A model generated the notes under the pieces. It was not told the DNA's origin and did not search any database. It was given only the letters and a program-made list of their open reading frames with translations. A stretch of DNA of 64,000 nt from Epiperipatus broadwayi (lineage: Eukaryota; Onychophora; Udeonychophora; Euonychophora; Peripatidae): contig JAQFVV010006255.1 of assembly GCA_028023455.1 (NCBI GenBank), positions 5,502,501 to 5,566,500 of the forward strand, in the 5' to 3' direction. A program made the position numbers and the translations under genes. How positions within the stretch are numbered: position 1 is the first letter of the stretch; every line of letters starts with the position of its first letter. This document shows positions 48,636 to 59,774 of the stretch, in pieces.

Positions 48636-50834
48636 GTATAAATTATTATTTAGTTTGTTTTTTAACCAAATCTTTGCTAAATTTTTATGTGATATTTTAT
48701 ACTAGTATTGTGACGATGATAAGTAATTATTATTAAGAAAGGAATTAATATATTCATAGTAAAAGATATTTTTTTATTAACCAAACATGCATTTGTTGAT
48801 ATTCAAGTGAAATTAAGTGTTGACTACAACATCAAAAAGAAAATCAATCTTATGGTTAGTTAATCAGGAGATCAAATGACTGTCAAATACTAAAGTGATA
48901 GTTTTAGCATAACATTACAATTCAATTGTCATACTGATATTTTTGTGGGGGTGAGGGGGGTGTAAATCAAAATCTTTAGTTCTTATGTAGTGTGCTAAAT
49001 TACATTATTGCATATAGATAATACAAATAATTTTTAATCCCATTCTTATATGTTCGTATTTTTATTTTTTTCTAATAGAGGTATAGAAAGAAATAAGTAC
49101 ATAAAAAAAAATCTGGTTTTGTTATTAACAAATTATAGTACTGAATTGTTTTATTATTATATTCATTGTTGTATTTAATAATTTAATATAATTACCAAAT
49201 GAAGATTTAAAAAATAAAATGGAATAAGGTTTTTCTTTTTTTTTTCTTTTTGAATGAGAATATATAAAAAACTATTGTTAATAATATTTGTCATTTGTAA
49301 TTGACACAAGGAATATAACTCTCAAATAGTGAATTATCATCATTTTTCAGATCAGCTTTCTGCAGAATAAAGATATTTTATTAGTTCTATACAATATTCC
49401 CTTCTTTTTTTTTTTATGTCAAGAACTATCCTGATTCTATTATCATTCATTTTTTGGGAGAGTTTAATCTACTTCTTCTTAGATTCTTTGATTCTTCACA
49501 AATTACAGTATGAGCTTAAATGCATTATTTATTTTAGTCCCAACTTTTTTTTATGTATTTATAATTTTTATTTTCATAATTCAAGATTCTTATATTGAAA
49601 TAAAGTAAATTTAATATAGATTTTTTCAATAATATTTTACGTTCAAAATAATAATAAGTTTATTTCTATTCTCTTTTTATCTCTGAAATAAATCTTTTAT
49701 TTATTTTTCTGAGATAGGCCAAAGTTTGAAATTATAAAATTATTTTCCACAATATTTTATATATAGATAATGATATATACATATTTTTTAATGTAGTAGG
49801 GATAGAGTAAAAAAATTAATGAAATAGATGAATTTTTTTTTTTTTTATAATTACTCATCCAATATTTCCAATTAATAATATCTACAGTTGGATACCAATT
49901 GGCAAATAGATTTTGATTTTTTTTAAGATTTTTTTTTTCAGTTTGATTAAGATTTGTTTTATCAATCAATAAATAACCCTAAAAAATACTATAAATATAT
50001 ATATATTTAACTTTTATTTTAATATTAAAAGATATAAAATGATACTTCTTTTCATTTAATTTTAAATTGGAATGTTTTTCTTAGGTTTTGTATTTTACTT
50101 AAAGTGAATAATAATTTTATTTCTTTAATCCAGGAATTATTATCATTTTTAAATATATGCTTACAAAAATGTGAATTCTGAATACAGAAATGGAATAATC
50201 AGATCTATAGAAGAGAAATAAATTATAAATAACAAAAAAAAAAAAAAGTTCATCAATCATATAAATTTGATGTTCTTGGTCAAAATGCATCTAAAATACA
50301 AAAGTTCTAAATATAGTTAATGAACTGAAAGATAAAACTAAAGATATAACTTAAAATGAAAAAATGATAAAATTATAAAAGCAAAGTTTGTTAGATATTT
50401 ATGGAAATCTATGATGAAGGATAATCATCTTTTCAAAGATCAGACTGAAGTGACAAAGATTTTTAATTCATTAATTGTAAATTGAAATTTTAATTACATA
50501 GTTTTTTTAAGAAATTTTTATTATTTTTAAAAGATATACCACATGATTTTCTGCCAAATTTCAGAGGGTGGTTATATGAGTTAGTCAAAAATTAATTAGA
50601 AAATTTTCTATTTGCTTCAGATTTAAACTATTTTGAAGGTTTTTTTTTTTTTTTAAGGGAACATCAACAATAAATAAATCTATTTTTTTTAATCAATTAA
50701 AAGTTTTTATTATAAATTTATATAAAAATTTCATTTACTGATTTTTTTTTTGTTAATATTTATCATTAATATATGTATATAATTATAATATTTGCATAAT
50801 TTTTACATATGATTTTTTTTTTTTTATTGTTCAG
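48636..50834. other. Intron, nothing recognised
   Basis: AT-rich; a short G-rich run (GGGGGTGAGGGGGG near 48945-48960). No further exon or element with support. Confidence 0.5.
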
Positions 50835-50897
50835 ATTTCACAACAAGAAAGAAGTATTGAAAATTTGCAATGTCAACATAAAGCTGCTTTAGAAGAG
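50835..50897 (+). CDS. Coiled-coil protein, internal exon d (21 codons)
   Basis: Acceptor TTTTATTGTTCAG to 50834, donor GTAAAT at 50898, phase 0. Product ISQQERSIENLQCQHKAALE plus E. It opens with Ile-Ser-x-x-Glu, as does exon e (ISEKED), with a related start in exon f (MSEQD). This suggests repeated exons built on a common unit. Confidence 0.8.
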
Positions 50898-51309
50898 GTA
50901 AATGTATGAGAAAAGAAAGAAATTTGTTATATACTTTTTATAATTTATTTGTTTGTTTTGATATGTATTTCTAAAAGATAAATGTCATTTTTACTAATCA
51001 CAAATATGAAACAACTATTTTAAATTTAATTTAATTTGTGTAAAATCTCTAAAAAATTCTTCATTAATAAAAACTTTATGACTTTACTTATTTTTATTCA
51101 AAAACAATAAAAATATGAAACTAGTATTTATGTTTTCATTATATCACGTTTTCATCATTTACTGTCTTGATTTATTTTTAAATAAAAAAAAATAAAAAAA
51201 ATGATATGTTTTATGATATCTTTTAAAAATAAGTATACATTATTTTCGTATTTGTATAAAAAAGAGATTGTTAATAATTACTTCCCTAAAAAAAAACTTT
51301 CCCTATCTA
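50898..51309. other. Intron, nothing recognised
   Basis: AT-rich filler between exon d and the hammerhead element. Confidence 0.5.
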
Positions 51310-51321
51310 TAAACCATTGAT

Positions 51322-51880
51322 TAAAACAGGCAAAACTCTCCATACAGTTGTGCCACTCAGTGCTAACCAGAGTAATCAATGGATGCCAGAAGGCTTGTGC
51401 ATAAAATCCCTATCTATTGCCTACTCATGCAATATCCCCAGACTAGTTTCTGGCTTGTGGTCTTCGTCAGTGAGGAGCTTTGGATCTGAGAGCATTGCAC
51501 CTAGATTTTAGGATCTAATGCAAGCCTCCAGCAGCCACCTTTTATTTCTACTTTACTACAAAACTATGAGAATAAAATTGAAAACACAATATTTTCAATC
51601 TAAGCTCAATAACTTATATAGTCATATGGGTCTGAACCCAGTTCAGTATCCATACATTTTGGTGTCTTTGGCTCTAGCCACCACTATCCTATTAGGCAGA
51701 AATTAGTCTGGGAATAGTGGATGAGTAGGCAATAGATAGGGATTTTATGCACAAGTCTTCTGGCATCCATTGATTACTCTGGTTGGCACTGAGTGGCACT
51801 ACTGTATGGAGAGTTTTGCCTGTTTTAATAACAGTAATGTGCTAGCATAAGAAATAGTGATCATGTGATGTTTAGAGGTT
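51322..51880. mobile_element. PLE family A terminal-repeat element (non-coding, 559 bp) with target duplication
   Basis: TAAACCATTGAT occurs at 51310-51321 and 51881-51892 directly flanking the unit. Inside, 51322-51450 and about 51697-51829 are inverted copies (AACAGGCAAAACTCTCCATA, CAGAGTAATCAATGGATGCC, TAAAATCCCTATCTATTGCC). The right side extends 50 bases further. The left arm ends within a complete hammerhead motif on the minus strand; the right arm keeps only its 3' half (GAAATTAGTCTGGG). It is shared with the PLE at 13.9-15.4 kb and the array at 24.6 kb. It has no coding capacity. Confidence 0.8.
51435..51476 (-). ncRNA. Hammerhead ribozyme motif, best-preserved copy (PLE family A)
   Basis: Minus strand, 5' to 3': UCCUCA (stem I), CUGACGA (core, CUGANGA), a 13-nt stem-II region, GAAAC, UA, GUC (cleavage triplet, 51441-51443) and UGGGGA (stem I). 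UCCUCA pairs with UGGGGA over six pairs including one G-U. The related copies give a stem-II consensus AAGC-CAUAA-GCUU with four pairs; in this copy it is weakened. Stem III would be two pairs (A-U, C-G) with a two-base loop, too short for a stable monomer but like the minimal hammerheads of PLEs described as acting in dimers. Confidence 0.65.
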
Positions 51881-51892
51881 TAAACCATTGAT

Positions 51893-52229
51893 ATTTAAAA
51901 GTGAAGTAAAATAATTTTATAAGAATTATAAAAAAGAAAAATACGAAATATAAATGAGATTTTGATTGAATTATTTAAACAGCAAGAGATATGATAAGTG
52001 ATTAATATAATTTTAATGACAAACCTAAACAAAAATGGACTGGTCTAAAGATTAAAAAAATTGATTTTTTTTTTTATTTACAAAATAATGAGATCCTAAA
52101 CATAGAATGATAGTTTTAATTTATCATGCCAAAAAGAATCGGTGGAATGTAGTACGAAATGGAATATAGCTCTAAATGGGATATGAAATGGAAATTTGAT
52201 AAGTTGTTTTTAGAAAAAGCAGGAGATAA
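51893..52229. other. Intron, nothing recognised
   Basis: AT-rich; no feature supported. Confidence 0.5.
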
Positions 52230-52585
52230 TTCATATATTTAACTTTAAACATTGACAAATGAATGTTACAAATATTTTGTTTTTGCTTTATTGATTATTT
52301 GAAAGATTTTGATTATGTTGAGCACTTTAAAGTATAGAAATAGATTTCTGGAAATATCAGAATGTCTTATTGATTATCAAAAAGCCAAAATAAGTAATAG
52401 GAACTGCTTGTGCAGAATGGTTTCATATTTAAAAAAATGCAGTTTTAGGGTTGTATTCGCAGCATACTTTTTTAATTCATATAGTGAACTTATTCTACAA
52501 CATACAGATCTAAAATCAGTAGATTGGTATTTAAGAGGTAGAATGATATTTGTGATATGTGGATGACAATAAATAAAAGAGGAAG
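52230..52585 (+). mobile_element. LINE reverse transcriptase fragment, frameshifted
   Basis: FIDYLKDFDYVEHFKV (motif A-like, near 52283-52330) is followed after frameshifts by LFAAYFFNSYSELILQH-like sequence, matching LINE motif B (LSPYLFNxYSE.I), then SVDWYLRGRMI before the lost motif C. It belongs to a LINE lineage different from the 44.2 kb RTE. Confidence 0.55.
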
Positions 52586-53680
52586 ACTTGAAAGATAAGA
52601 AAATTAAAAGAGAAAAGAATCTATCTAGGCTACTTTAAACATCTTAAAAACAACACTCTATTTCTATTCAGAAGATAAAAGAATTTCAAATAGATAATGA
52701 TTTTGTTTTTCTAATAGAACCCACAACAAAAAATTCCAATGTAATATTACAATGAATTAAACTTCATTTGATTATTTCAATAAAAATGGTTTAATAAAAA
52801 CATAAGTAATAACTCTCTCTGCATTAGTTTTTCAATATGAAAAATTATATATAAAGGAAAGAAAAAATATAGGTACTTTTGAAATGTTCTGGAGGTACAA
52901 TTAAAATTTTTTATGACAGCCAAGGGCCAGTAAATTAATTATTAAAAGAAATTAAAGCATAATTTAAAATAAAAATTATCTTATTTTGAATATTTTATAA
53001 GAACTGGTGGTATATTATTTTAAAAGAAAATGTTGATTTTGGTAGAATTAAACACAAAATAAGGTACAAATATATTTTTATAAATTGATGGTTGGAGAAG
53101 TGAATACCATGAATATGATTTACAAAACCTTCATCACATCATGATGAATAGAAGAGACTAGAGAATATTTGTTCTTGAATTTATTGTGAAATTACAAACA
53201 ACAGTGTCGCATACATTTCTCATATTTTGTTTGACTCATATGCTTCCAAGAGCAGTTATTTTTTATCTTATTCTAGAGCAGTCTATTGTAAGCTTGGGTA
53301 ATATTGTGCTGTAATAACTCCATCTCCAACTGATTCCTTTATTACATAACTAGTTAAATCATTAGAATAAAGTGCACTTTAATTTTTTCTTTTCACTGTT
53401 CTAGCTCAAATACCAGCCAGCCACAATGTATTATTTTATATGCCATGCTACAATATTAATTTTTTTACAATCTAATGTGGTATTTAATCTATCAAGATAA
53501 AGTTTATTTCAATTTAATTACATCTTAAAATTTTACGAGATGAAACATTTATTAACAGCATTTGGTTCATATGATCAGTATATTCAAATATTTGAAATCA
53601 GTCTTAATTTTATTAGAATTAAGAATATAAAAGAATTAAATTGTTTATTATGAATACCCTCTATTGTATTTTTTTTTTAG
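52586..53680. other. Intron, nothing recognised
   Basis: AT-rich, including 53170-53480, which is slightly richer in GC but holds no frame or repeat I can identify. Confidence 0.5.
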
Positions 53681-53932
53681 ATTTCTGAGAAGGAAGATGT
53701 CATACAACGATTGCAGCAACAGATAAGTAATGTCCAACGACAAAATCAGAGTTCCAGTAATGAAATATTGCAACTTCGAGATAGTCTAGATCAAATTAAT
53801 CATGAAATGCAACAATTACTTAACCAAGTATCTAAATTGCAAGAACAATTGACTTCAAAAAGTGAAGATTTAAAATTTTCTGAGCAAAATATAAACATGT
53901 TGCAACAACAGAAGAGAGAAGCATTTTGTAAA
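53681..53932 (+). CDS. Coiled-coil protein, internal exon e (84 codons)
   Basis: Acceptor CTATTGTATTTTTTTTTTAG to 53680, donor GTAAGG at 53933, phase 0 at both ends. The largest host exon in the window: it starts ISEKEDVIQRLQQQISNVQR, passes through a Gln/Asn/Ser-rich heptad array (LRDSLDQINHEMQQLLNQVS) and ends LQQQKREAFCK. No Pro, no Gly, Leu/Ile at a/d positions. It is a typical rod segment of a centrosomal, ciliary or sperm-tail coiled-coil protein; no specific family can be claimed. Confidence 0.9.
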
Positions 53933-54227
53933 GTAAGGCATATAATTTATATTATAAATTTGTTTAATGAAACATTGCTGAGATTATATATATATTATCA
54001 GATTTGATTTCTTATTCGTACGACTTGTATAAACCAGTTTATAATAATATATATATTTGCACACAATTATTAAAAACGTCAAAAAGTTTTAAAATATGAG
54101 CATATGACAATGAATTTGCATAAAAAAATTATGAAAATTAGGATATACAATTAAATGATAAGAATTTATGCATTTTTAAAACTTCTTTTTAAGTTTTTCT
54201 TATTCTATTATATAATTCTTGATAAAG
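53933..54227. other. Intron, nothing recognised
   Basis: AT-rich non-coding. Confidence 0.5.
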
Positions 54228-54300
54228 GACACATGGCATAATTGTTAGTGCATCTTATTACTATGGCCTTGACTTTAGTTCAAATCCAAGTAAAATATGA
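54228..54300 (+). repeat. tRNA-derived SINE-like head (second family)
   Basis: TGGCATAATTGTTAGTG (54234-54250) resembles an RNA polymerase III A box and AGTTCAAATCC (54277-54287) a B box, spaced as in tRNA genes. The cloverleaf is not intact. The next 120 bases (to about 54420) may be its body, but no tail or target duplication is evident. Confidence 0.45.
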
Positions 54301-56717
54301 AAATTTTTTCAGACCCAAAGCAAGTTTAGAATTTTTCTTCCAAGTAGTTGGCTAACAATCAATATAGCTCGCCACTCCTGTTATTGCTACATTTTTTTTA
54401 GTTATCTTCTCTGTTGTGCGGTTGCATCTAGATTTTCTTCTTATTTGAACTGTAATTCTGTCTATTGTTTATCTCATTTTATTTATTTTTCTTTTTCTTC
54501 CATTTTTTTTTTTTCTGTAATTTTCTATGAAGAGTAACTTCAGGAATTTTTTTATTTTATTTCTAAAAATATTTCTACAATATACTAATTATATTTTGAG
54601 TATAACTTATATAACTTGGCTTTTTGTTATCTTTAATCATATAATTGTGAGATTAAATGTTCTATTAGTTCAGAAGAAAAGTTTTACAATTTTTATGGTT
54701 AATGAAGAATGTATTCCGAAGAAAATGTAATATAAAATATATATATTTCTTCCCTTTAATATAATTTTTTGTGTAATTAAACATACACACACTTATATGT
54801 AATAAGTTGCCCACTTATTTAGTTATCAATTGCTATTTATATCTGGTAAAATGAAAATACAAACAGAAAAGGTCGTTTTTTAATAAATATTTAGCTTTAT
54901 TACTGCCTAGCATGCTTAGTAACAATTGAATTACAAGTTCTATTAATTTGACTTTTTATGTATAGTGATTTTATATTGATTATCATAATATATGGATATA
55001 CATGTATTTATTAAATAATTACTAAATGAGTATAAAAAAGAGATTGAAGTATAATGCATCTGCATTTTTTGTTTTAACTCAAGCCTTCAAGAATTAAGAA
55101 AGCAACAGTAGGGACAGGTTTAATAATTTGGTAATCCTTAGTTGTGATTTTTGTTCAAAGTATTACAACACTAATATGACATGTTGGAACTAGATATTAA
55201 GTTTAGCTTTTGCAAGGATAGTTGTGTTAATTTTATTAGTGCATATGTTACAACATTAAATTTAGAGATTCTTTGATGGATAGCCTTAATACAGCAACAG
55301 CAGTATTTTTTTCTTCTTGAAATGTTTGTTCAAATAGTACTCTTTCACCAAAAGTTGTTGGCAATAATGGTATTGATACTATAAACTCATTTGATTCACT
55401 ATTATTCATTTTTTACATAACAAATGGCTTGATTATTCCAAATACTTTGTTTAACATTAAAATCACTATTAAGCATCCTGGATGCATTCATGCTGAAAAT
55501 AATGGCATCGAGTCAGAATCTAAGAAGTTTGTATTTTGTAAGCACATACAAGCACAGATTATTGGAAGGAACATAGATTAGTAGGTTCTAAGATTAAAAT
55601 AATAGTTGTTTTAAAAAATAGGTTTTATTCAAATCATATTTACAAGAAAATTATTTGTTTTTTATAAGTAACTATCATGCATTCTAAATTTAAACAGCTA
55701 TTAAACATTAAAATTGCTAATTTGGACTTTGATGTAACACCGAAATGGAAATACAAACTAGCATAACTTTTGACAGGAAAATAATGTCAGTTTTATAAGA
55801 TTCTGAAAAGAAATGTTCAGATATCCCTTAAGTTAAAAGAGATCAAATTGTTGCAAATGATTAGCTGTTTAACATTGAAGATTGTCATTTTCAAGGATGA
55901 TTAACAGCATTAAACCGAAGATGAAAGAATAAAATAGTATATGAAAAAACACAAAGTGACAATAGAATAAATTAAAATATTAAAATTTGATCTGAAAATG
56001 TCTTATTTTCTTGCACTTATACATTTGACACCATCAACTTTAGGTAAATACATTAATGATTATTACTAATCATTTATTAGGCTAATTATTATTTCTATTT
56101 TATTAATTTTAACAACCACCCAGTATTATCATTAATTCAATTCCATCTATCTTTTTTCACATGTGTAAACTTCTACTTCACTTATTTAAAACACAGGAAC
56201 AAAGAACACATTTAAAACAGGCAAATGATCCCCCAGATGAATTTCTAACTAAACCAGCACTTTTTATGTTGGCCTAGGTCACAATCTTCAACATGTTTTC
56301 ATCATTTATTCAGTATTGTTTAGTACTGCAATTTGATTTATGAATACCAAATTTCTTTCATTTATGCATTGGACACCATCCACTTTAGATAAATATATTA
56401 ATGGTAATTTCTAATTATGTGTAAGCTAAGCATTATCATCTCATTTTAAATCAGGTATAATATTATTTAAAAATTAATTTATCTATTTTTATTAAATACA
56501 ACCATATGAAGACATGAAGAGATTAGTTATTTAGCCAACTGAATAATTCTGGTTCAGCTATAAATGCATCTTAAGAGTTATTTTTCTTTTTTAAATGTCT
56601 ATATTTATATTTTCAAATAGATGAAGCGAAAGAGAAATTTAAAGTTTATATAACACCCTATATATGGCAGTGGGAAGTGGAATTCAGCTGATTTGCATTT
56701 TGCATTAATTACACAAC
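54301..56717. other. Intron with diverged repeats
   Basis: 56005-56085 and 56349-56430 are similar (TTGACACCATCAACTTTAGG versus TGGACACCATCCACTTTAGA), a diverged direct duplication with a period near 344 bases. No coding frame supported. Confidence 0.45.
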
Positions 56718-56734
56718 AAAATGTGGATATGTGT

Positions 56735-56840
56735 CAAGCGTTGGTGGTCAAGAGGTCAGCATAACTGCCTTACAAGCAGTTGTCCCGGGTTAGCAGGTTC
56801 GCTTCCCGGCCGATGCTATGACACATGAAAAAAAAAAAAA
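56735..56840 (+). mobile_element. tRNA-Val-like SINE with 17-bp target duplication
   Basis: AAAATGTGGATATGTGT flanks it at 56718-56734 and 56837-56853. The body folds as a tRNA: acceptor GCGTTGG (56738-56744) with CCGATGC (56810-56816), anticodon stem ACTGC/GCAGT with loop CTTACAA (anticodon TAC, valine-like) and B box GGTTCGCTTCC. The T arm has extra bases (TTAGCAGG) between the CCGGG strand and the B box, so it is not a functional tRNA. The tail ATGCTATGACACATG precedes poly-A. A second copy lies at 62227-62333 on the minus strand. Confidence 0.85.
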
Positions 56841-56853
56841 TGTGGATATGTGT

Positions 56854-59690
56854 GCCACTTTTTTTCTTAGAAGAAAATATCTTTCCTAAGCTTTCTGATA
56901 AGACTGAAAGACTAAAAGCTTTTTGGCTTTAGATATTTTAAAATCATGTGCATGGAGTTCAAAATGTTAACTTATAGCTCTTTTGTTAGTGATTGCTTAT
57001 AAAAAAAAAATAACTTGATACTATTTGCAAAATATTATATAACAATTGAGAACACAGCTTGATTACTCAGATTTTGATCAGCATCTGAAGTTGTACCTTT
57101 GTCTGTATATAATTCTATACAGATACATATCTATTATAGCTATTGGCATAGATTTCTATTTAAACTTTCATTTTTCTGTTTTTTGAAAGATGGTACTCTA
57201 CTTTTCTGTATTAGGTATGCACTTTTAAAATTTACATTGCAATGGTTTATATCTAATTTTCACAAATCTATAGAAATCATTACTTTTAATATCTGGTTTG
57301 TTTTTTAATTTTTAAAAAAGAAAAAAAAAATCATGTTTGGGTCATAATTTTTGAAAAATATTAAATCTAGGCAAAAACTTGATTCTCCAGGTATTCTGTA
57401 ATCTCTGCACATATGATATAGGAGAAATGTTTATTCTCATGCAAAAATAATTCCTGGTATAACAGATTTACTCAGCCTCAAATATACCTGATAGTTTCAT
57501 AAAAGATTTTTTTAATATATTTATCTCTCAAATAATAAATGGAAAATATCTAACCTTGAATACTCTCAGGTGTGTAGAAGCTTGATTTCTGGAAACTTAG
57601 AAAAATTATTCAGTTTACACTTAAAAAGAAAGCTCTAGTGTAGCAATGTCTCCTGTTTTATAGATACAGATTATTATTTTTATTTTAAGAACCACAACTA
57701 TTTTGTCTGCTTAAAAATCACTGGTAGAAAATACATCAGATGTGCTACAAATTAGTGTAATCTTCAGTCAAATGGCTTTACAATTAGTAAATCAGTATCA
57801 ACACTTGAATTGTTTTGAAAATTTATTGTTTCTGATGCAGATTGTATTGTAATCATTGATTCATAAGATCAGAAAAAAATGAGAGGGAAACAATATGTAA
57901 AATGAGTTAATTGGAAAAAAAAAAAATTATCATAGAAAAAAAAAAGTTATATCTTTTTTGAAAGAAGATAAAGAAATGAATCTAGACTATCCTTGCACCA
58001 ATTTGAACTGAAGATAGAGGATTAAATTTTGGAGAACTGTAGAAAATGAAGTATAAAAGAGTAAAAAGTTAAAATCATATCTGGATTAAAAATGATGTGA
58101 TAATATCTATCTTATTAAATGATTAAGAATAATCATTAATTGTATTTACCTAAAGTAAATTGCAAGAACTATTTGTAGATCAAATTGTAATAATTTTATA
58201 TTGATAAACACTGATTAATTCATGAAGATATGAGAAGGTTATGATGTGGACCAACTGAAGAGTACTGACTTAACCAAAAGTACATCTTGGAAATCATTTG
58301 TCCTCTTCAGATGACTTTATATATTTATTTCAAGTAGATGAAGGGAAATGGACATTTTAAGTATAAAGAGATCACCATTTGTGAGTTTCACAAGCAGAAC
58401 ATTTATAACAAGCAATTATGTCAAAACCACTTGCTTTTGATGTGAGTATTAAGAAGAAAAAGTGGTGATGTTAAAACATAAAAATAGAACAATAAATGAC
58501 TGCAAGCATGTTGAATCCTTGCGCAAATTGTTTACAAATCACTGGGAGGATTTATGATAGATTAAGAGTTATCAACCAGACTGGCTTTTCTCAACTGCCT
58601 TACTGTGAAACATTGGTGGAATTTAAGGCAGTCGTATATCATGTTATTTTCTTGATCCAGTCATTATTTTGCATGAATGTATCTTAGTTGAAGAATATTT
58701 TAGGTGAAATCTGTTATTTTTTAAAGTGACAATGTTCTAATTTATGAAATCCATACAAATAAATACTGACTTGAGGAAAATTATGATGTATATCTTTTAT
58801 GACATCTCATAATTAATTTAAATGTTATTGATTCCCTAGGAGCCATTCTAGAACAACTAAGAAATTATATTTTCATTGAAATTTCTTAAAGTTCATAATG
58901 TTTTTTATTATAATAAATAAGTTCAGTATTTTTCAAGATTAATGATTAAATGTTATACATTTTCAATTCTTGAGGCAAATAATGACTCTATGTCATATTA
59001 ATAAGGGATTCACAAGCTTTTTTATTATTTTATCTAATCTCAGTACATGTAATAAAATAGGATATATATGTATTAATTTGAATATTTTCTGTGATAAAAG
59101 GTGTTTATTTAGGATTATTTTACAAGTGCAATACTGTTGCCTATGATTGTTTTATGTAAACTATTAGGCTTACCGAATGCCTGAAAAAAATGTTGGACTG
59201 CTCTGTTTTTCCATTGTACTTCTGATTTTGACTGAAAACTTTTATATCAAAGTATATGTTGGTAATAAAATATAATAGTTTTATAATAAAAAAAATTGAA
59301 ATGTAGCTAACATTTTTCATGTGGTTTGTGTGTAAATTCTTCAGATGTTTAAAAAGTATGTTGTTATGGCAGATAAACATTTTAAATTATTTATATAAAA
59401 TTATTTTATTTTATTATCAGCATGTAGTTTGATAATTTTTCAGTCAGACTCAAGATTAGCACAGCAGGGAAATAAAACAGACAATTTTTTTTCCAAACAT
59501 TTAGAAATCTAATAATAAACAACTATATATCAAAATGTGTGTGTGTGTGCAAAAATGTCAAAGTAGAATTAATCCTATAAATTTTCCTATACTTCTATTA
59601 ATTATATAAATGTATTACAAACTAGAATTACTAAATTGCTTATAATGTTTTTTTTTATTTTATGAATTTTATGATTTCTGTTTTAAATAG
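56854..59690. other. Intron, weak direct repeats only
   Basis: 56504-56640 and 58220-58350 are loosely similar (ATGAAGA-ATGA, CCAACTGAA, TAGATGAAGNGAAA), which could be remnants of LTRs around a decayed element, but no protein match supports this. A TG microsatellite lies near 59536-59548. Confidence 0.4.
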
Positions 59691-59774
59691 ATGTCAGAGC
59701 AAGATATCCACATTGAAAAACTGGAATCAGAAATAGCCAACCTTAACTTGCAATTATTTAAAAAAACCTCGGAG
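59691..59774 (+). CDS. Coiled-coil protein, internal exon f (28 codons)
   Basis: Acceptor TTCTGTTTTAAATAG to 59690, donor GTATGC at 59775, phase 0. Product MSEQDIHIEKLESEIANLNL then QLFKKTSE, heptad pattern continuing. Because the exon starts with ATG it could be misread as a gene start, but the perfect acceptor and matching phase make it internal. Confidence 0.85.

Noticed and set aside
56738-56816. Functional tRNA-Val gene
   Set aside because: The acceptor and anticodon stems fit, but the T arm has extra bases and the unit has a poly-A tail and target duplication, so it is a SINE.
58496-58687. 63-codon open frame starting MTASMLNPCANCLQI
   Set aside because: No splice context, no known motif and no neighbouring element; length is within chance for this composition.
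59691-59774. Gene start at the ATG beginning exon f
   Set aside because: It directly follows a strong splice acceptor and keeps phase 0 with the upstream exons, so it is an internal exon.
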